Source: Bacillota bacterium
GTDB lineage: Bacteria; Bacillota; Clostridia; Peptostreptococcales; Anaerovoracaceae
DNA length: 64,000 nt
Reading direction: 5' to 3'
Assembly: GCA_017438285.1 (NCBI GenBank)
Contig: JAFRVY010000014.1
Location: forward strand, 24,026-88,025
Shown: positions 56,028 to 63,906 of the stretch, piece by piece
Numbering within the stretch: position 1 is the first letter of the stretch
Layout: every line of letters begins with the position of its first letter
Position numbers and translations under genes: made by a program
The notes under the pieces: model-generated
Told to the model about the DNA's origin: nothing
Database searches by the model: none
What the model saw: only the letters and a program-made list of their open reading frames with translations

Positions 56028-56426
56028 CTACTTGAGTGTGATCAGAACGTCGCCGGAGTTAACTGATGAACCCTTAGCTGCAACGATCTTGTCTACAGTT
56101 CCGTCTGATGGAGCTGAGATTTCGTTTTCCATCTTCATTGCTTCCAGAATGAGAACTGTTTCACCAGCCTTAACTGCCTGGCCTTCTGATACCTTAACGT
56201 CCAGTACTGTTCCTGGCATTGGAGCTGTGATGCTTGCTGCGCCGCCTGCTGCTGGAGCTGCTGCCGGAGCAGGTGCTGCCGCCGGTGCTGCTGCAGGTGC
56301 CGGTGCAGGTGCTGCTGCTGGAGCTGGAGCCGGTGCTGAAGCTGCTGCAGGTGCAGGTGCTCCGCCCAGATCTTCTACTTCTACTGCATATGTAGTTCCG
56401 TTTACAGTGATGTTATATTTCTTCAT
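56028..56426 (-). CDS. Biotinyl carrier subunit of an acyl-CoA decarboxylase/carboxylase
   Basis: A 132-residue protein: an N-terminal strand region ([19 protein letters not shown]), an Ala/Pro linker at about 22-62 that gives a swinging arm, and a biotinyl domain with [11 protein letters not shown], where Lys is biotinylated. It matches GcdC/MmdC carriers. The carboxyltransferase and OadG-type genes lie directly upstream, and BirA is encoded divergently, which ligates the biotin. Confidence 0.93.
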   Translation of the reverse strand: MKKYNITVNGTTYAVEVEDLGGAPAPAAASAPAPAPAAAPAPAPAAAPAAAPAPAAAPAAGGAASITAPMPGTVLDVKVSEGQAVKAGETVLILEAMKMENEISAPSDGTVDKIVAAKGSSVNSGDVLITLK

Positions 56427-56457
56427 TTTTTTAATTCCTTTCGATTAATTCCCTGTG

Positions 56458-56871
56458 CTACATTTTCCTTGTATCAAGCCTGTCTTCCAGTGCGAAGTTG
56501 CCCCATGGGGTCTGTTCGCCCGAAAGTCTGGTTATCTTCTTTACTACAAGGTTGCTGGCGTTCGCACCCTCGTATGCTGCGATGGCTGCTGCGATAACAG
56601 CAACGAGACCTGTTTCATCCTCTGCGGCAGGAGCTTCTGCTGCAGCAGCTGCTGGAGCGGCTTCAACTACCGGCTCTGCAGCCTTTGTCTTAGGTCTGCT
56701 CGCGATATCCATGCATTTGCCCATGATCACGATGAAGATCCAGATGAGAATCAGGATGGTAAATGTGATACCAAGTCCCATGATCATGGTGATGGTCGAT
56801 CCCAGCATTTTTTCACCGAATGTCAAGTTTCCTATCAGATTCGGATCCGAAAACTGTTCCATTAAACTCAT
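56458..56871 (-). CDS. OadG/MmdD-type decarboxylase gamma or delta subunit
   Basis: A 137-residue protein with one helix at about 25-50 (MIMGLGITFTILILIWIFIVIMG), an Ala/Glu linker and a C-terminal segment AAAIAAYEGANASNLVVKKI followed by a Trp-containing tail. This is the layout of OadG/MmdD subunits that dock the carboxyltransferase on the membrane pump. It lies 12 bases after the carboxyltransferase gene and 31 before the carrier gene. Confidence 0.85.
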   Translation of the reverse strand: MSLMEQFSDPNLIGNLTFGEKMLGSTITMIMGLGITFTILILIWIFIVIMGKCMDIASRPKTKAAEPVVEAAPAAAAAEAPAAEDETGLVAVIAAAIAAYEGANASNLVVKKITRLSGEQTPWGNFALEDRLDTRKM

Positions 56872-56883
56872 GCTGTCACCTCC

Positions 56884-58440
56884 CTAGAGCGGAATGTCGC
56901 CGTGCTTCTTAGGCGGCAACGTCTCTCTCTTAGTCTTCAGCATATCCAGGGCGCTGATGATTCTCTGTCTTGCCGTTGCCGGTTCGATAACGTCATCAAC
57001 ATATCCCAGGCCAGCTGCGTAGTAAGGGTTGTTGAACAGTTCTTCATACTCGTCGATTCTCTGCTTTCTCAGAGCCTCACGTTCATCGTCATTCTCAACT
57101 TCCTTGAGTTCAGCCTTGACTGAGGACATGATGTTAACTGCTCCCTCTGCGCCCATTACTGCGATCTGAGCGGACGGCCATGCCAGAACCATATCTGATC
57201 CCAGCTCTTTGTTACACATTGCTATGTATGCGCCGCCGTATGCTTTTCTCAGAATCATCGTTACCTTAGGAACGGTTGCTTCGCAGTATGCGTACAGCAG
57301 CTTCGCTCCGTGTCTGATGATTCCGCCGTATTCCTGGTTTGTTCCAGGCAGGAATCCAGGAACGTCTTCCAGTGTCAGTACCGGAATATTGAATGCATCA
57401 CATCTTCTTACCATTCTTGCGGCCTTGTCGGATGCATTGATGTCCAGGCATCCAGCGCCGACTGCAGGCTGGTTAGCGATAACGCCGACCGTTGATCCTG
57501 CCATTCTGATGAAGCATGTGATGATATTCTTTGCGTACATAGGCATAACATCGTAGAACTTGCCGTCGTCGGCAATTCCTCTGATGATGTCGTACATGTC
57601 GTATGCCTTGTTCGGATTATCCGGAATGATCGTGTTGAATTCAGGGATCAGCCTGTTCACATCGTCATTGCACGCATAAACCGGCGGCATTTCCTTGTTG
57701 TTCGATGGCAGGTAAGTCAGGAGCTCTCTAACCATCATCAGTGTTTCTTCGTCGTTTGCTCCCATGAAGTGAGCAACGCCGCTGATGGTGTTGTGTGTTC
57801 TCGCTCCGCCCAGCTGCTCTGATGTAACGATTTCGCCTGTTACTGTCTTGATTACGTTCGGTCCCGTGATGAACATCTGTGAAGTCTGGTCAACCATGAA
57901 GATGAAGTCCGTGATCGCCGGCGAGTATACTGCACCGCCTGCGCATGGTCCCATGATGACAGAGATCTGCGGGATAACGCCTGATGAAATCGTGTTGTTG
58001 TGGAAGATCTTACCGAATCCGGAGAGAGGCGCTACGCCTTCTTCGATTCTCGCTCCGCCGGAGTCCTGCAGACCTACGAACGGTGCGCCCATCTTCAGGG
58101 CCAGACCCTGTACCTTAACGATCTTTTCGCCGTGATACTCTCCGAGCGATCCGCCGCCAACGGTAAAGTCCTGTGCGAAAGCGAATACCAGTCTTCCATC
58201 GATCTGTCCATAACCTGTGACTACGCCGTCACCAGGCATGTCCTTTTCTGGCATTCCATAAAACGGGCATCTGTTTTTAACGAAAGTGTCCACTTCAACG
58301 AAAGTGTCCTTGTCGAACAGAATGTTCAGTCTTTCTCGAGCTGTCAGCTTGCCTTTTTTGTGCTGCGACTCGATTCTTTTCTCTCCTCCACCCATTGCAA
58401 GGTGAGCTTTCTTTTCGAGGAGCTGCTCAAGCTTGTTCAT
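56884..58440 (-). CDS. mmdA: Acyl-CoA carboxyltransferase (methylmalonyl-CoA decarboxylase alpha-like)
   Basis: A 518-residue crotonase-fold enzyme with two halves. It has HKKGKLTARERLNILFD, QDFTVGGGSLGEYHGEKIVK, LQDSGGARIEEGVAPLSGFG, MGPCAGGAVYSPA, and in the second half EDVPGFLPGTNQEYGGIIRHGA, RKAYGGAYIAM and WPSAQIAVMGAEGAVNI. It moves the carboxyl group of methylmalonyl-CoA (or glutaconyl-, malonyl-CoA) to biotin. First gene of the decarboxylase module. The membrane beta subunit (MmdB/OadB) is not in this cluster. Confidence 0.9.
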   Translation of the reverse strand: MNKLEQLLEKKAHLAMGGGEKRIESQHKKGKLTARERLNILFDKDTFVEVDTFVKNRCPFYGMPEKDMPGDGVVTGYGQIDGRLVFAFAQDFTVGGGSLGEYHGEKIVKVQGLALKMGAPFVGLQDSGGARIEEGVAPLSGFGKIFHNNTISSGVIPQISVIMGPCAGGAVYSPAITDFIFMVDQTSQMFITGPNVIKTVTGEIVTSEQLGGARTHNTISGVAHFMGANDEETLMMVRELLTYLPSNNKEMPPVYACNDDVNRLIPEFNTIIPDNPNKAYDMYDIIRGIADDGKFYDVMPMYAKNIITCFIRMAGSTVGVIANQPAVGAGCLDINASDKAARMVRRCDAFNIPVLTLEDVPGFLPGTNQEYGGIIRHGAKLLYAYCEATVPKVTMILRKAYGGAYIAMCNKELGSDMVLAWPSAQIAVMGAEGAVNIMSSVKAELKEVENDDEREALRKQRIDEYEELFNNPYYAAGLGYVDDVIEPATARQRIISALDMLKTKRETLPPKKHGDIPL

Positions 58441-58588
58441 TAAAATAGCCTCCTTAGTATTTTGGATATTGGTTCGTTAATAAAATATCAATTCATAACA
58501 TACCACAAATAATATATATCAAAAGCGATTTTTATTCAATATCAAATGTCTTGTATACATTATAATTTCTACACTTTCGGGCCTTTGG

Positions 58589-58617
58589 TTGACAATATGT
58601 CGTCATCGGTTTACAAT
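58589..58617 (+). promoter_or_regulatory. birA promoter with candidate BirA half-site
   Basis: TTGACA (58589-58594), 17-base spacer, TACAAT (58612-58617). GGTTTACAA at 58608-58616 equals the right half of the known biotin operator (TTGTAAACC...GGTTTACAA) and covers the -10. The left half near 58585 is poorly matched (TTGGTTGAC). BirA autorepression is plausible. Confidence 0.6.
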
Positions 58618-58680
58618 CGAAAATGCAAGCAACGAGCTGCATGCTATTATTGCGCAAGCGCAGGGGAGAATTTTACAGAT

Positions 58681-59718
58681 ATGGCTATCAAAGATTCCAT
58701 ATTAAAAACGCTGACCGAAAGTCGCGGCAGTTACATTTCAGGCGAAGAATTATCCGCCTCTCTTGATGTATCCCGCGCGGCCGTTTGGAAAGCCATCAAG
58801 ACCCTGAGAGACGAGGGCTACAACATCGAAGCGGTGACCAACAAAGGCTACAGAATGCCGCCTGCCGGCGATGCCATTACCGAGGCTTCGATCCGCTATG
58901 CCCTGCCGCCTGAGCTTCGCAGCAGCAAATGCTTTTTTTACGACACCATCGATTCAACTAATATGCAGGCAAAAAGGCTTTTGCTCTCAGAAGAAATCCA
59001 GAGCGGTTCCGCGATTTTCGCGAACCATCAGACCGCCGGTCGCGGTCGCCTTGGAAGAGGCTTCTTCTCACCGGAGAACGGCATCTATCTCAGCGTGATC
59101 ATCAAGCCCGATTTCGACATCTCGAGGTCGGTGCTCGTGACCGTCGCCGCAGCTGCCGCAGTTGCAAAAGCTATCCAAGATGTCTGCAGTCAGGATGCCC
59201 GCATCAAATGGGTAAATGACATCTATGTGGACAGCAGCAAGGTGTGCGGCATCCTGACTGAGGCTGTTACCGACTTCGAGTCGGGCCAGATTGAAAGCCT
59301 CGTCATCGGAATCGGAATCAACACGAGCACGGAGGGCTTCCCCGAGGAGCTCAAAGGAATTGCAGGCGCAGTGGATCTGGAGCGCGCCGCCGCAACCGGC
59401 AATATCCCTGCAAGCACCAACGCTAAATCACTTCTCGCGGCGGAAGTTGTCCGCCTCACAGTCGAGTACACGTCTCAAATAGCAAAGGCTTCACCCGGCG
59501 AAGCGCCGGCATTTCTTGACATCTATCGCGAGAAGAGCATGATCATCGGTCATGACATCCATGTCTTCAAAGGCACCTATCGCGCCGACCCGACATCGGA
59601 GCTGAATGGGATTCCTGCAAAGGCTGTCGGAATCGACAATGACGGCGGACTGCAGGTCGTCTATGAAAATGGGACAGAAGAAACCCTCACCACCGGTGAG
59701 GTCACGATAAGACTATAA
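58681..59718 (+). CDS. birA: Bifunctional biotin-protein ligase / biotin repressor
   Basis: A 345-residue protein. Residues 1-62 are a winged helix (SGEELSASLDVSRAAVWKAIKTLRDEGY) that should bind DNA. The ligase domain has FYDTIDSTNMQAKRL, HQTAGRGRLGRGFFSPENGIYLS with the GRGRxG loop, and IKWVNDIYVDSSKVCGIL with the catalytic Lys. The C-terminal SH3-like domain ends EETLTTGEVTIRL. ATG 58681 is where homology begins; upstream in-frame codons cover the promoter. bioY follows after 26 bases, and its client carrier gene lies on the opposite strand. Confidence 0.94.
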   Translation: MAIKDSILKTLTESRGSYISGEELSASLDVSRAAVWKAIKTLRDEGYNIEAVTNKGYRMPPAGDAITEASIRYALPPELRSSKCFFYDTIDSTNMQAKRLLLSEEIQSGSAIFANHQTAGRGRLGRGFFSPENGIYLSVIIKPDFDISRSVLVTVAAAAAVAKAIQDVCSQDARIKWVNDIYVDSSKVCGILTEAVTDFESGQIESLVIGIGINTSTEGFPEELKGIAGAVDLERAAATGNIPASTNAKSLLAAEVVRLTVEYTSQIAKASPGEAPAFLDIYREKSMIIGHDIHVFKGTYRADPTSELNGIPAKAVGIDNDGGLQVVYENGTEETLTTGEVTIRL

Positions 59719-59744
59719 GGAAGACAACAAGGAGAACGACAACT

Positions 59745-60305
59745 ATGGAACAAACTGTACAAAGAAGCAAAACATTTATGATGGCACTCTGCGGACTTTT
59801 CGCCGCAGTCACGGCTATATGCTCATGGATCTCTATCCCGCTCGGGTTCACGCCGGTTCCGGTTAATCTGGGAACGCTGGCCGTATTCCTGACCGGCGGG
59901 CTTTTGGGCAAAAAATACGGGCCGATCAGCCTGATCGTCTACACGCTCGCAGGCGCTGTGGGTCTCCCGGTATTTTCCGGATTCAGAGGCGGCTTGAGCG
60001 TACTTGCAGGTCCGACGGGCGGATACATTATCGGCTACATCGTCGCTGCGCTGATCATCGGTTTGATCATCTCGGGTATGACCAGGCGCGAGAGAACGAC
60101 CGGCGCGGCAATTTCGATTTATGCCTTTGCGATGATCTGCGGACTCGCTGCCTGCTACGCGCTGGGAACCGCGTGGTTCATGATCAGCACCCACACGCCT
60201 TTTGCGGCAGCTATGGTGTCCTGCGTCATCCCGTTCCTTCCTGGAGATGCGCTCAAAATCATCGCTGCGACGATACTTGTTAGGAAACTGAAGAAGTACA
60301 TCTAG
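59745..60305 (+). CDS. bioY: BioY biotin transporter
   Basis: A 186-residue S-component with six helices. Signatures are FAAVTAICSWISIPLGFTPVPVNLGTLAV-type opening, GAVGLPVFSGFRGGLSVLAGPTGGYIIGYI and the end helix FLPGDALKIIAATILVRKL. It binds and imports biotin, alone or with an ECF module, which is not in the window. Cotranscribed with birA. AAGGAGAA lies 9-10 bases before ATG. Supplies the decarboxylase carrier encoded nearby. Confidence 0.94.
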   Translation: MEQTVQRSKTFMMALCGLFAAVTAICSWISIPLGFTPVPVNLGTLAVFLTGGLLGKKYGPISLIVYTLAGAVGLPVFSGFRGGLSVLAGPTGGYIIGYIVAALIIGLIISGMTRRERTTGAAISIYAFAMICGLAACYALGTAWFMISTHTPFAAAMVSCVIPFLPGDALKIIAATILVRKLKKYI

Positions 60306-60487
60306 ATTGAAATGTTCATACAATCTACACATAAACAGCATTTTTCCGACATAAAGAGGCGGTATTATACAATCGAAGGCTGGATAAAAAACAAAACACT
60401 TCTTCTCATTTCCTAAAAACACCACGGCCTTCTAGATAAGTAGCATACCATCCATAATGGTATACACCTCCTCACAATAGTAAGAAT

Positions 60488-60732
60488 GATTATGACGAGA
60501 ATGAAAAAACCGGGCAAAGGGGGCCCGGTTTTTTCGTTGCGATTATTTGACAGCGCGCAGGAATTCCGTTAACCTATACTTGTTAGATCGTTTGAAGCGG
60601 GTTAGATGGTTATGATTTGGAGGGTATGATGGAAAGAGTAAATATTCCTGATGAAGCGCCCGGCAGTGCAACGTACTATATGGGGTTTGCTCCTGAAGAG
60701 TATGGCGTGCGGCTGTATGATATGGAGCGCTA
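60488..60732 (+). repeat. 245-bp direct repeat, copy 1
   Basis: Identical in length to 62032-62276 with about 11 substitutions and no indels. It contains a terminator, a promoter-like segment and the first 35 codons of the downstream gene. The preceding interval 60306-60487 holds a 7-bp hairpin (60445-60463) and no supported gene. Confidence 0.9.
60504..60534 (+). terminator. Intrinsic terminator inside repeat copy 1
   Basis: A-tract, CCGGGC/GCCCGG stem (60510-60515 with 60523-60528) and six T. The flanking A and T tracts also pair, so it could end birA-bioY transcription and work on both strands. Confidence 0.88.
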
Positions 60733-61267
60733 TGACGGCGCAGTGATCCAGGAAGCACTGATGGACATCGGACCGCAGAGGACCGAACCGCATAAGGTTA
60801 TAGCTTCATATAACGAGTATAGTAATCTGATTTGGAAAAGCGAAAACGTGATTGTTTACTCCTGTAGATTCGAGGTGGATTATAAAGACATTCACGTAAC
60901 TGTGTTGCCGGATTTCATAACAAAGAGGTTAACGCTTCAGGTGACACCGGGTCTTAATCAGGAAGAGAAAAAACAGCTTGCTGAGTTCTTCGAGATACTG
61001 ACAGAGCCAGATTATTACGAGGAAAAGGAACTCGAAGAAATCAACAAGGAGCTTCAGATTCCATTATTGTTCAAACGCTTGGCAATAGCTGCCGGCGCTA
61101 CAATAGTAATACTCTCAACACTAAAGATGACGGGTATTTTACCAACTTCGCCAAACCTTCTGGATGTGCTTGATTTAGCCGCCTGGCTGTTCCTTGGCGT
61201 TTACTGGGTCTGGATTGCAATCAAAAAAAGGCAACTCAAAAAGCGCCGAGAGGGAAATGAGCGTTAA
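60629..61267 (+). CDS. Unknown protein with two C-terminal membrane helices (intact copy)
   Basis: A 212-residue protein starting MERVNIPDEAPGSATYYMGF. The first 125 residues look soluble and mixed alpha/beta (VIVYSCRFEVDYKDIHVTVL), with a charged helix EEKELEEINKELQ near 133. Two helices at about 150-172 and 180-203 end in a very basic tail KKRQLKKRREGNER. I recognise no family. GGAGG lies 5 bases before ATG 60629; ATG 60626 is adjacent. Its first 34 codons and upstream DNA recur at 62032-62276. Confidence 0.65.
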   Translation: MERVNIPDEAPGSATYYMGFAPEEYGVRLYDMERYDGAVIQEALMDIGPQRTEPHKVIASYNEYSNLIWKSENVIVYSCRFEVDYKDIHVTVLPDFITKRLTLQVTPGLNQEEKKQLAEFFEILTEPDYYEEKELEEINKELQIPLLFKRLAIAAGATIVILSTLKMTGILPTSPNLLDVLDLAAWLFLGVYWVWIAIKKRQLKKRREGNER

Positions 61268-61279
61268 ATTAAACGCATC

Positions 61280-61305
61280 GAACCCCAACCTTTTGGTTGG
61301 GGTTC
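61280..61305. terminator. 11-bp hairpin between convergent small genes
   Basis: Perfect stem GAACCCCAACC/GGTTGGGGTTC with TTTT loop; no long T tract on either side, so efficiency is uncertain. Confidence 0.55.
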
Positions 61306-61316
61306 GTTACATTTAC

Positions 61317-61487
61317 CTATGACCCATTGTTGTTTTTCTGGTTGTCTCTAATTTCTCTAAGCAACTTTATTTGCTCCTCTTTATAAGCCAGATGTTTTTT
61401 TGCCAGCTTGACTAATATTACTGCTATCACTATTATCGCAGCGATAGGAATGAGGGCAACTATTATCGATATTATTGCGCTAGTCAT
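61317..61487 (-). CDS. 56-residue single-helix membrane protein
   Basis: It reads MTSAIISIIVALIPIAAIIV at the start, a helix of about 25 residues, then KLAKKHLAYKEEQIKLLREI and an Asn-rich end. AGGAG lies about 9 bases before ATG. The layout, one N-terminal helix and a short charged coiled coil, is like the small paralogs at 50.8 and 53.8 kb, but sequence similarity is weak. Holin- or toxin-like microprotein is possible. Convergent with the gene at 60629. Confidence 0.55.
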   Translation of the reverse strand: MTSAIISIIVALIPIAAIIVIAVILVKLAKKHLAYKEEQIKLLREIRDNQKNNNGS

Positions 61488-61627
61488 AGCATGTTCTCCT
61501 CTCTAACCGTCTAACAATTCTTGTTATTTTGAATTGTCTAAATTGTAATGGCAAGGGGTGTATCCGTCAAGTTTATCGCTTTCATGTTATTGTGAATAGC
61601 TTGAATGTCGTGTAAAAGTCACAATCG

Positions 61628-61636
61628 TGGTACAAT
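61628..61636 (+). promoter_or_regulatory. Extended -10 of the 61684 gene
   Basis: TGGTACAAT without a clear -35, about 48 bases before the start codon. The 61488-61683 interval is otherwise AT-rich and featureless. Confidence 0.35.
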
Positions 61637-61683
61637 AAGTTGAAAGCAGTAAGATTGTTTCCTTTGAAAGGAGAGAAGAAAAG

Positions 61684-62010
61684 ATGAAATACTTTTGTTC
61701 AAATAAAGATCGTGAAGGATCATGTTATATTGAGTTTTCTAACATAACGAATGAGGAATTTTGGAATGACGATAGTATGTTTATCGAAGACGAACTGATG
61801 GGTGAAATTGGGCTTACAAAAGTCATTAAAGAAGTGGTGCCTTCATTTGACCCTTGTGGAGCACCGATAACAATAAATCAGATGCAGTGGCTTAGAATAA
61901 AAGAAGCGGCTGAAAATGAAGAGCTTTGTTGGGAAGCTTTAAAAGAAATTGACGCTTGGGCGGAAGACAACCTTCGCCAAAACCAGACGTTCAAGATATT
62001 GGGAGTATGA
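61684..62010 (+). CDS. 108-residue acidic protein, unknown
   Basis: A small, acidic, soluble protein with no signal or helix in the membrane. Recognisable stretches are MKYFCSNKDREGSCYIEFSN, GLTKVIKEVVPSFDPCGAPI and LCWEALKEIDAWAEDNLRQN. I recognise no family. Size, acidity and position among small accessory genes resemble immunity proteins, without proof. AAAGGAGAG lies about 8 bases upstream of ATG, so it is probably translated well. Confidence 0.6.
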   Translation: MKYFCSNKDREGSCYIEFSNITNEEFWNDDSMFIEDELMGEIGLTKVIKEVVPSFDPCGAPITINQMQWLRIKEAAENEELCWEALKEIDAWAEDNLRQNQTFKILGV

Positions 62011-62031
62011 ACGGGGGTGCCTTCTTTCCGA

Positions 62032-62276
62032 GATTATGACGAGAATGAAAAAACCGGGCAAAGGGGGCCCGGTTTTTTTGTTGCGATTATTTGACAGCGC
62101 ACGGGTAATCAATTAACCTATACTTGTTAGATCGTTTGAAACGGGTTAGATGGTTTTGATTTGGAGGGTATGATGGAAAGAGTAAATATCCCTGATGAAG
62201 CACCCGGCAGTGCAACGTACTATATGGGGTTTGCTCCTGAAGAGTATGGCGTGCGGCTGTATGATATGGAGCGCTA
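62032..62276 (+). repeat. 245-bp direct repeat, copy 2
   Basis: Second copy of 60488-60732, offset 1544 bases. Six of the roughly eleven differences fall between the conserved TTGACA and TATACT elements. The copy ends where the protein reading frame is cut. Confidence 0.9.
62048..62078 (+). terminator. Intrinsic terminator inside repeat copy 2
   Basis: Same CCGGGC/GCCCGG hairpin as copy 1, with a seven-T tract. It lies about 37 bases after the 61684-62010 gene and probably ends it. Confidence 0.85.
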
Positions 62277-62277
62277 A
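62170..62277 (+). pseudogene. Truncated 5' fragment of the 60629 gene
   Basis: 35 codons (MMERVNIPDEAPGSATYYMG and on to DMER) equal the start of the protein at 60629, then a TAA created at the repeat boundary. Promoter-like elements and ribosome site are kept, so the stub may still be translated. About 60 bases of non-matching sequence follow before the next small gene. Confidence 0.8.
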
Positions 62278-62341
62278 AAGAGTTACAAAGGGGCAAGCAC
62301 AAAGAAGACGACCTATAGATATGGTGTGACGGGGTGATTAA

Positions 62342-62521
62342 ATGATTAATAATAAATTCATAATAGCAATACTTATACTTGCGCTTTTAGGTTCCTTGTT
62401 TTTCCCTGTTTTGGGTGTTTACAGTCATGAGGTTCGAGCCACTCTGGATATAGCGGCACACGGAATCACGGCAATCCTCGCCATCGCTCTATTGAAGGGC
62501 TTTTATTCGTCACAGAAATAG
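62342..62521 (+). CDS. 59-residue two-helix membrane protein
   Basis: It starts MINNKFIIAILILALLGSLF with a first helix at about 6-26, a short polar turn YSHEVRATLD and a second helix at about 40-52, ending FYSSQK. GGGGTG lies about 5 bases before ATG. No family recognised. Follows the truncated repeat copy and may be read from its promoter. Confidence 0.5.
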   Translation: MINNKFIIAILILALLGSLFFPVLGVYSHEVRATLDIAAHGITAILAIALLKGFYSSQK

Positions 62522-62618
62522 CAGCAAGCATTCTATTGCCCTATAATTAAAGCAAACAATGATCAAAAGAGAAGGAGATTGTAATTATTTGCAACGTGTA
62601 AATAATTGGTGTAAATGT

Positions 62619-62861
62619 ATGACTAAAAAAATGTCATTGGTTTTGATGATTATTCTTTACAGTTTTATTCTACTTGTGTGCGCTTTAGGGTCTTTTGGTG
62701 TATTAAACGGCATCGCTGTTTCAATAATTGGAGGACTGTTGTTCGTGGGAATACTGGCGATAGGCTTTATCTCTTTATTTAGAAACATGCACGACAATCG
62801 ATTAGCGCTTGTTGTCGCTGTTACTGCCGCGGCGTGTATATTTGCCCATTTTATGCGATGA
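62619..62861 (+). CDS. 80-residue membrane protein with two or three helices
   Basis: From ATG 62619 it reads MTKKMSLVLMIILYSFILLV, a second helix GIAVSIIGGLLFVGILAIGF and a third ALVVAVTAAACIFAHF. Longer in-frame starts exist (ATG 62559, or TTG 62589 with GAAGGAG upstream), so the N-terminus is uncertain. No family recognised. Spaced about 100 bases after the 59-residue gene. Confidence 0.5.
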   Translation: MTKKMSLVLMIILYSFILLVCALGSFGVLNGIAVSIIGGLLFVGILAIGFISLFRNMHDNRLALVVAVTAAACIFAHFMR

Positions 62862-62959
62862 TGACACCGTTGAAAATATTATACCCCACGCTTGTTATCC
62901 TTTTTCTGTTAGCATTTCTTTTTCATATGTGATAATGTAAGCAGGGATTCAAGAGGGTT

Positions 62960-63797
62960 TGCAGCATTTGATTCAAGGAGTTCTACCTATCTAGCGCTCA
63001 TTGATGGCGCTATATCATCAGATGTGCACTACGATTGCAGAAATAGATATTTCAACAAAAGTGAACTCTTCAACTAGCTTGACGATGATGGAAATGGGTA
63101 TGTAGATGATCTCTGTGGATGGAACTATCGCGACAACAATAATATCCTGTTTGATTCTTGTGCAAGTGAACATGGAACAAGTGTTATGTTTCTATTAACC
63201 GGTATGACTTTTGGATACTCAAATCTTTTGGAAGGTTATAACTGCAAAGTCCTCCCTATCAAAATACTATCAGATGAAGGGCAAGCAAGACTATCTGATT
63301 TAATTGAAGCAATAAAGTACGCGGAAACCATGGGTGCAAGTATTTGTAATTTGAGTGAAACAACTGTCGAAGAAAGCGATGAATTGTATGACGTAATCAA
63401 TAATTCCAAGATGTTATTTGTTGTTGCCGCAGGCAATTCTGGGGAGTTGATTGATGAAAATAATAAAGTATTCCCTGCAATATATAATTTGGATAATGTA
63501 ATAACTGTAGGCGCAATTAATCAGAACGGCAATATTGCACGGTTCTCGAATTATAGCAATAAATATGTTGATGTTCTGGCTCCGGGAGAAAAAATTATCT
63601 CAAAAAATCAATATAACGAAAGATGTTGTTATTCAGGCACAACCTATTCGGTTGCATTTGTAAGCGCTTTGGCGGCTAAATTACTGTTGGAATACGACCT
63701 AGAGTCACCGAAGGAAATAAAAAAGATAATTACTAAAAGCACATATACTCACAAAGGAGTAGACGGCTATTCTCGGTATGGCATAATAAAACGTTAA
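62960..63797 (+). pseudogene. Decayed subtilisin-like (S8) serine protease
   Basis: Continuous homology to subtilases runs through the region but is broken. The Asp motif appears as LALIDGAI, a TAG interrupts the frame at 63075-63077, then DDDGNGYVDDLCGWN and the His motif ASEHGTSV follow. The later part, open from ATG 63186, has VVAAGNSGELIDEN with the oxyanion Asn and a degenerate Ser motif GTTYSVAF where Thr replaces Ser. No start codon exists before the Asp motif after the in-frame stop near 62913. It is therefore inactive as an S8 enzyme. Composition is AT-rich, suggesting acquisition. Confidence 0.85.
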
Positions 63798-63862
63798 GCT
63801 CGCTAAGTTTTTGTTTATACTTGGTAGAAGGCGTATTCAAGTCACAACAATTAGTTAACAAG

Positions 63863-63906
63863 GGAGTGTCGCATCAGAGTATAATCTGATGTGCCACTCC
63901 TTTTTT
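63863..63906 (+). terminator. Long hairpin with T tract
   Basis: GGAGTG/CACTCC and GCATCAGA/TCTGATGT pair around loop GTATAA, with a 2-base internal mismatch, followed by six T. It could be the terminator of the subtilase remnant or the end of an insertion element. Confidence 0.7.

Noticed and set aside
63863-63906. Confirmed insertion-sequence end
   Set aside because: A hairpin and T tract are equally well explained as a terminator; too little of the neighbouring gene is visible.
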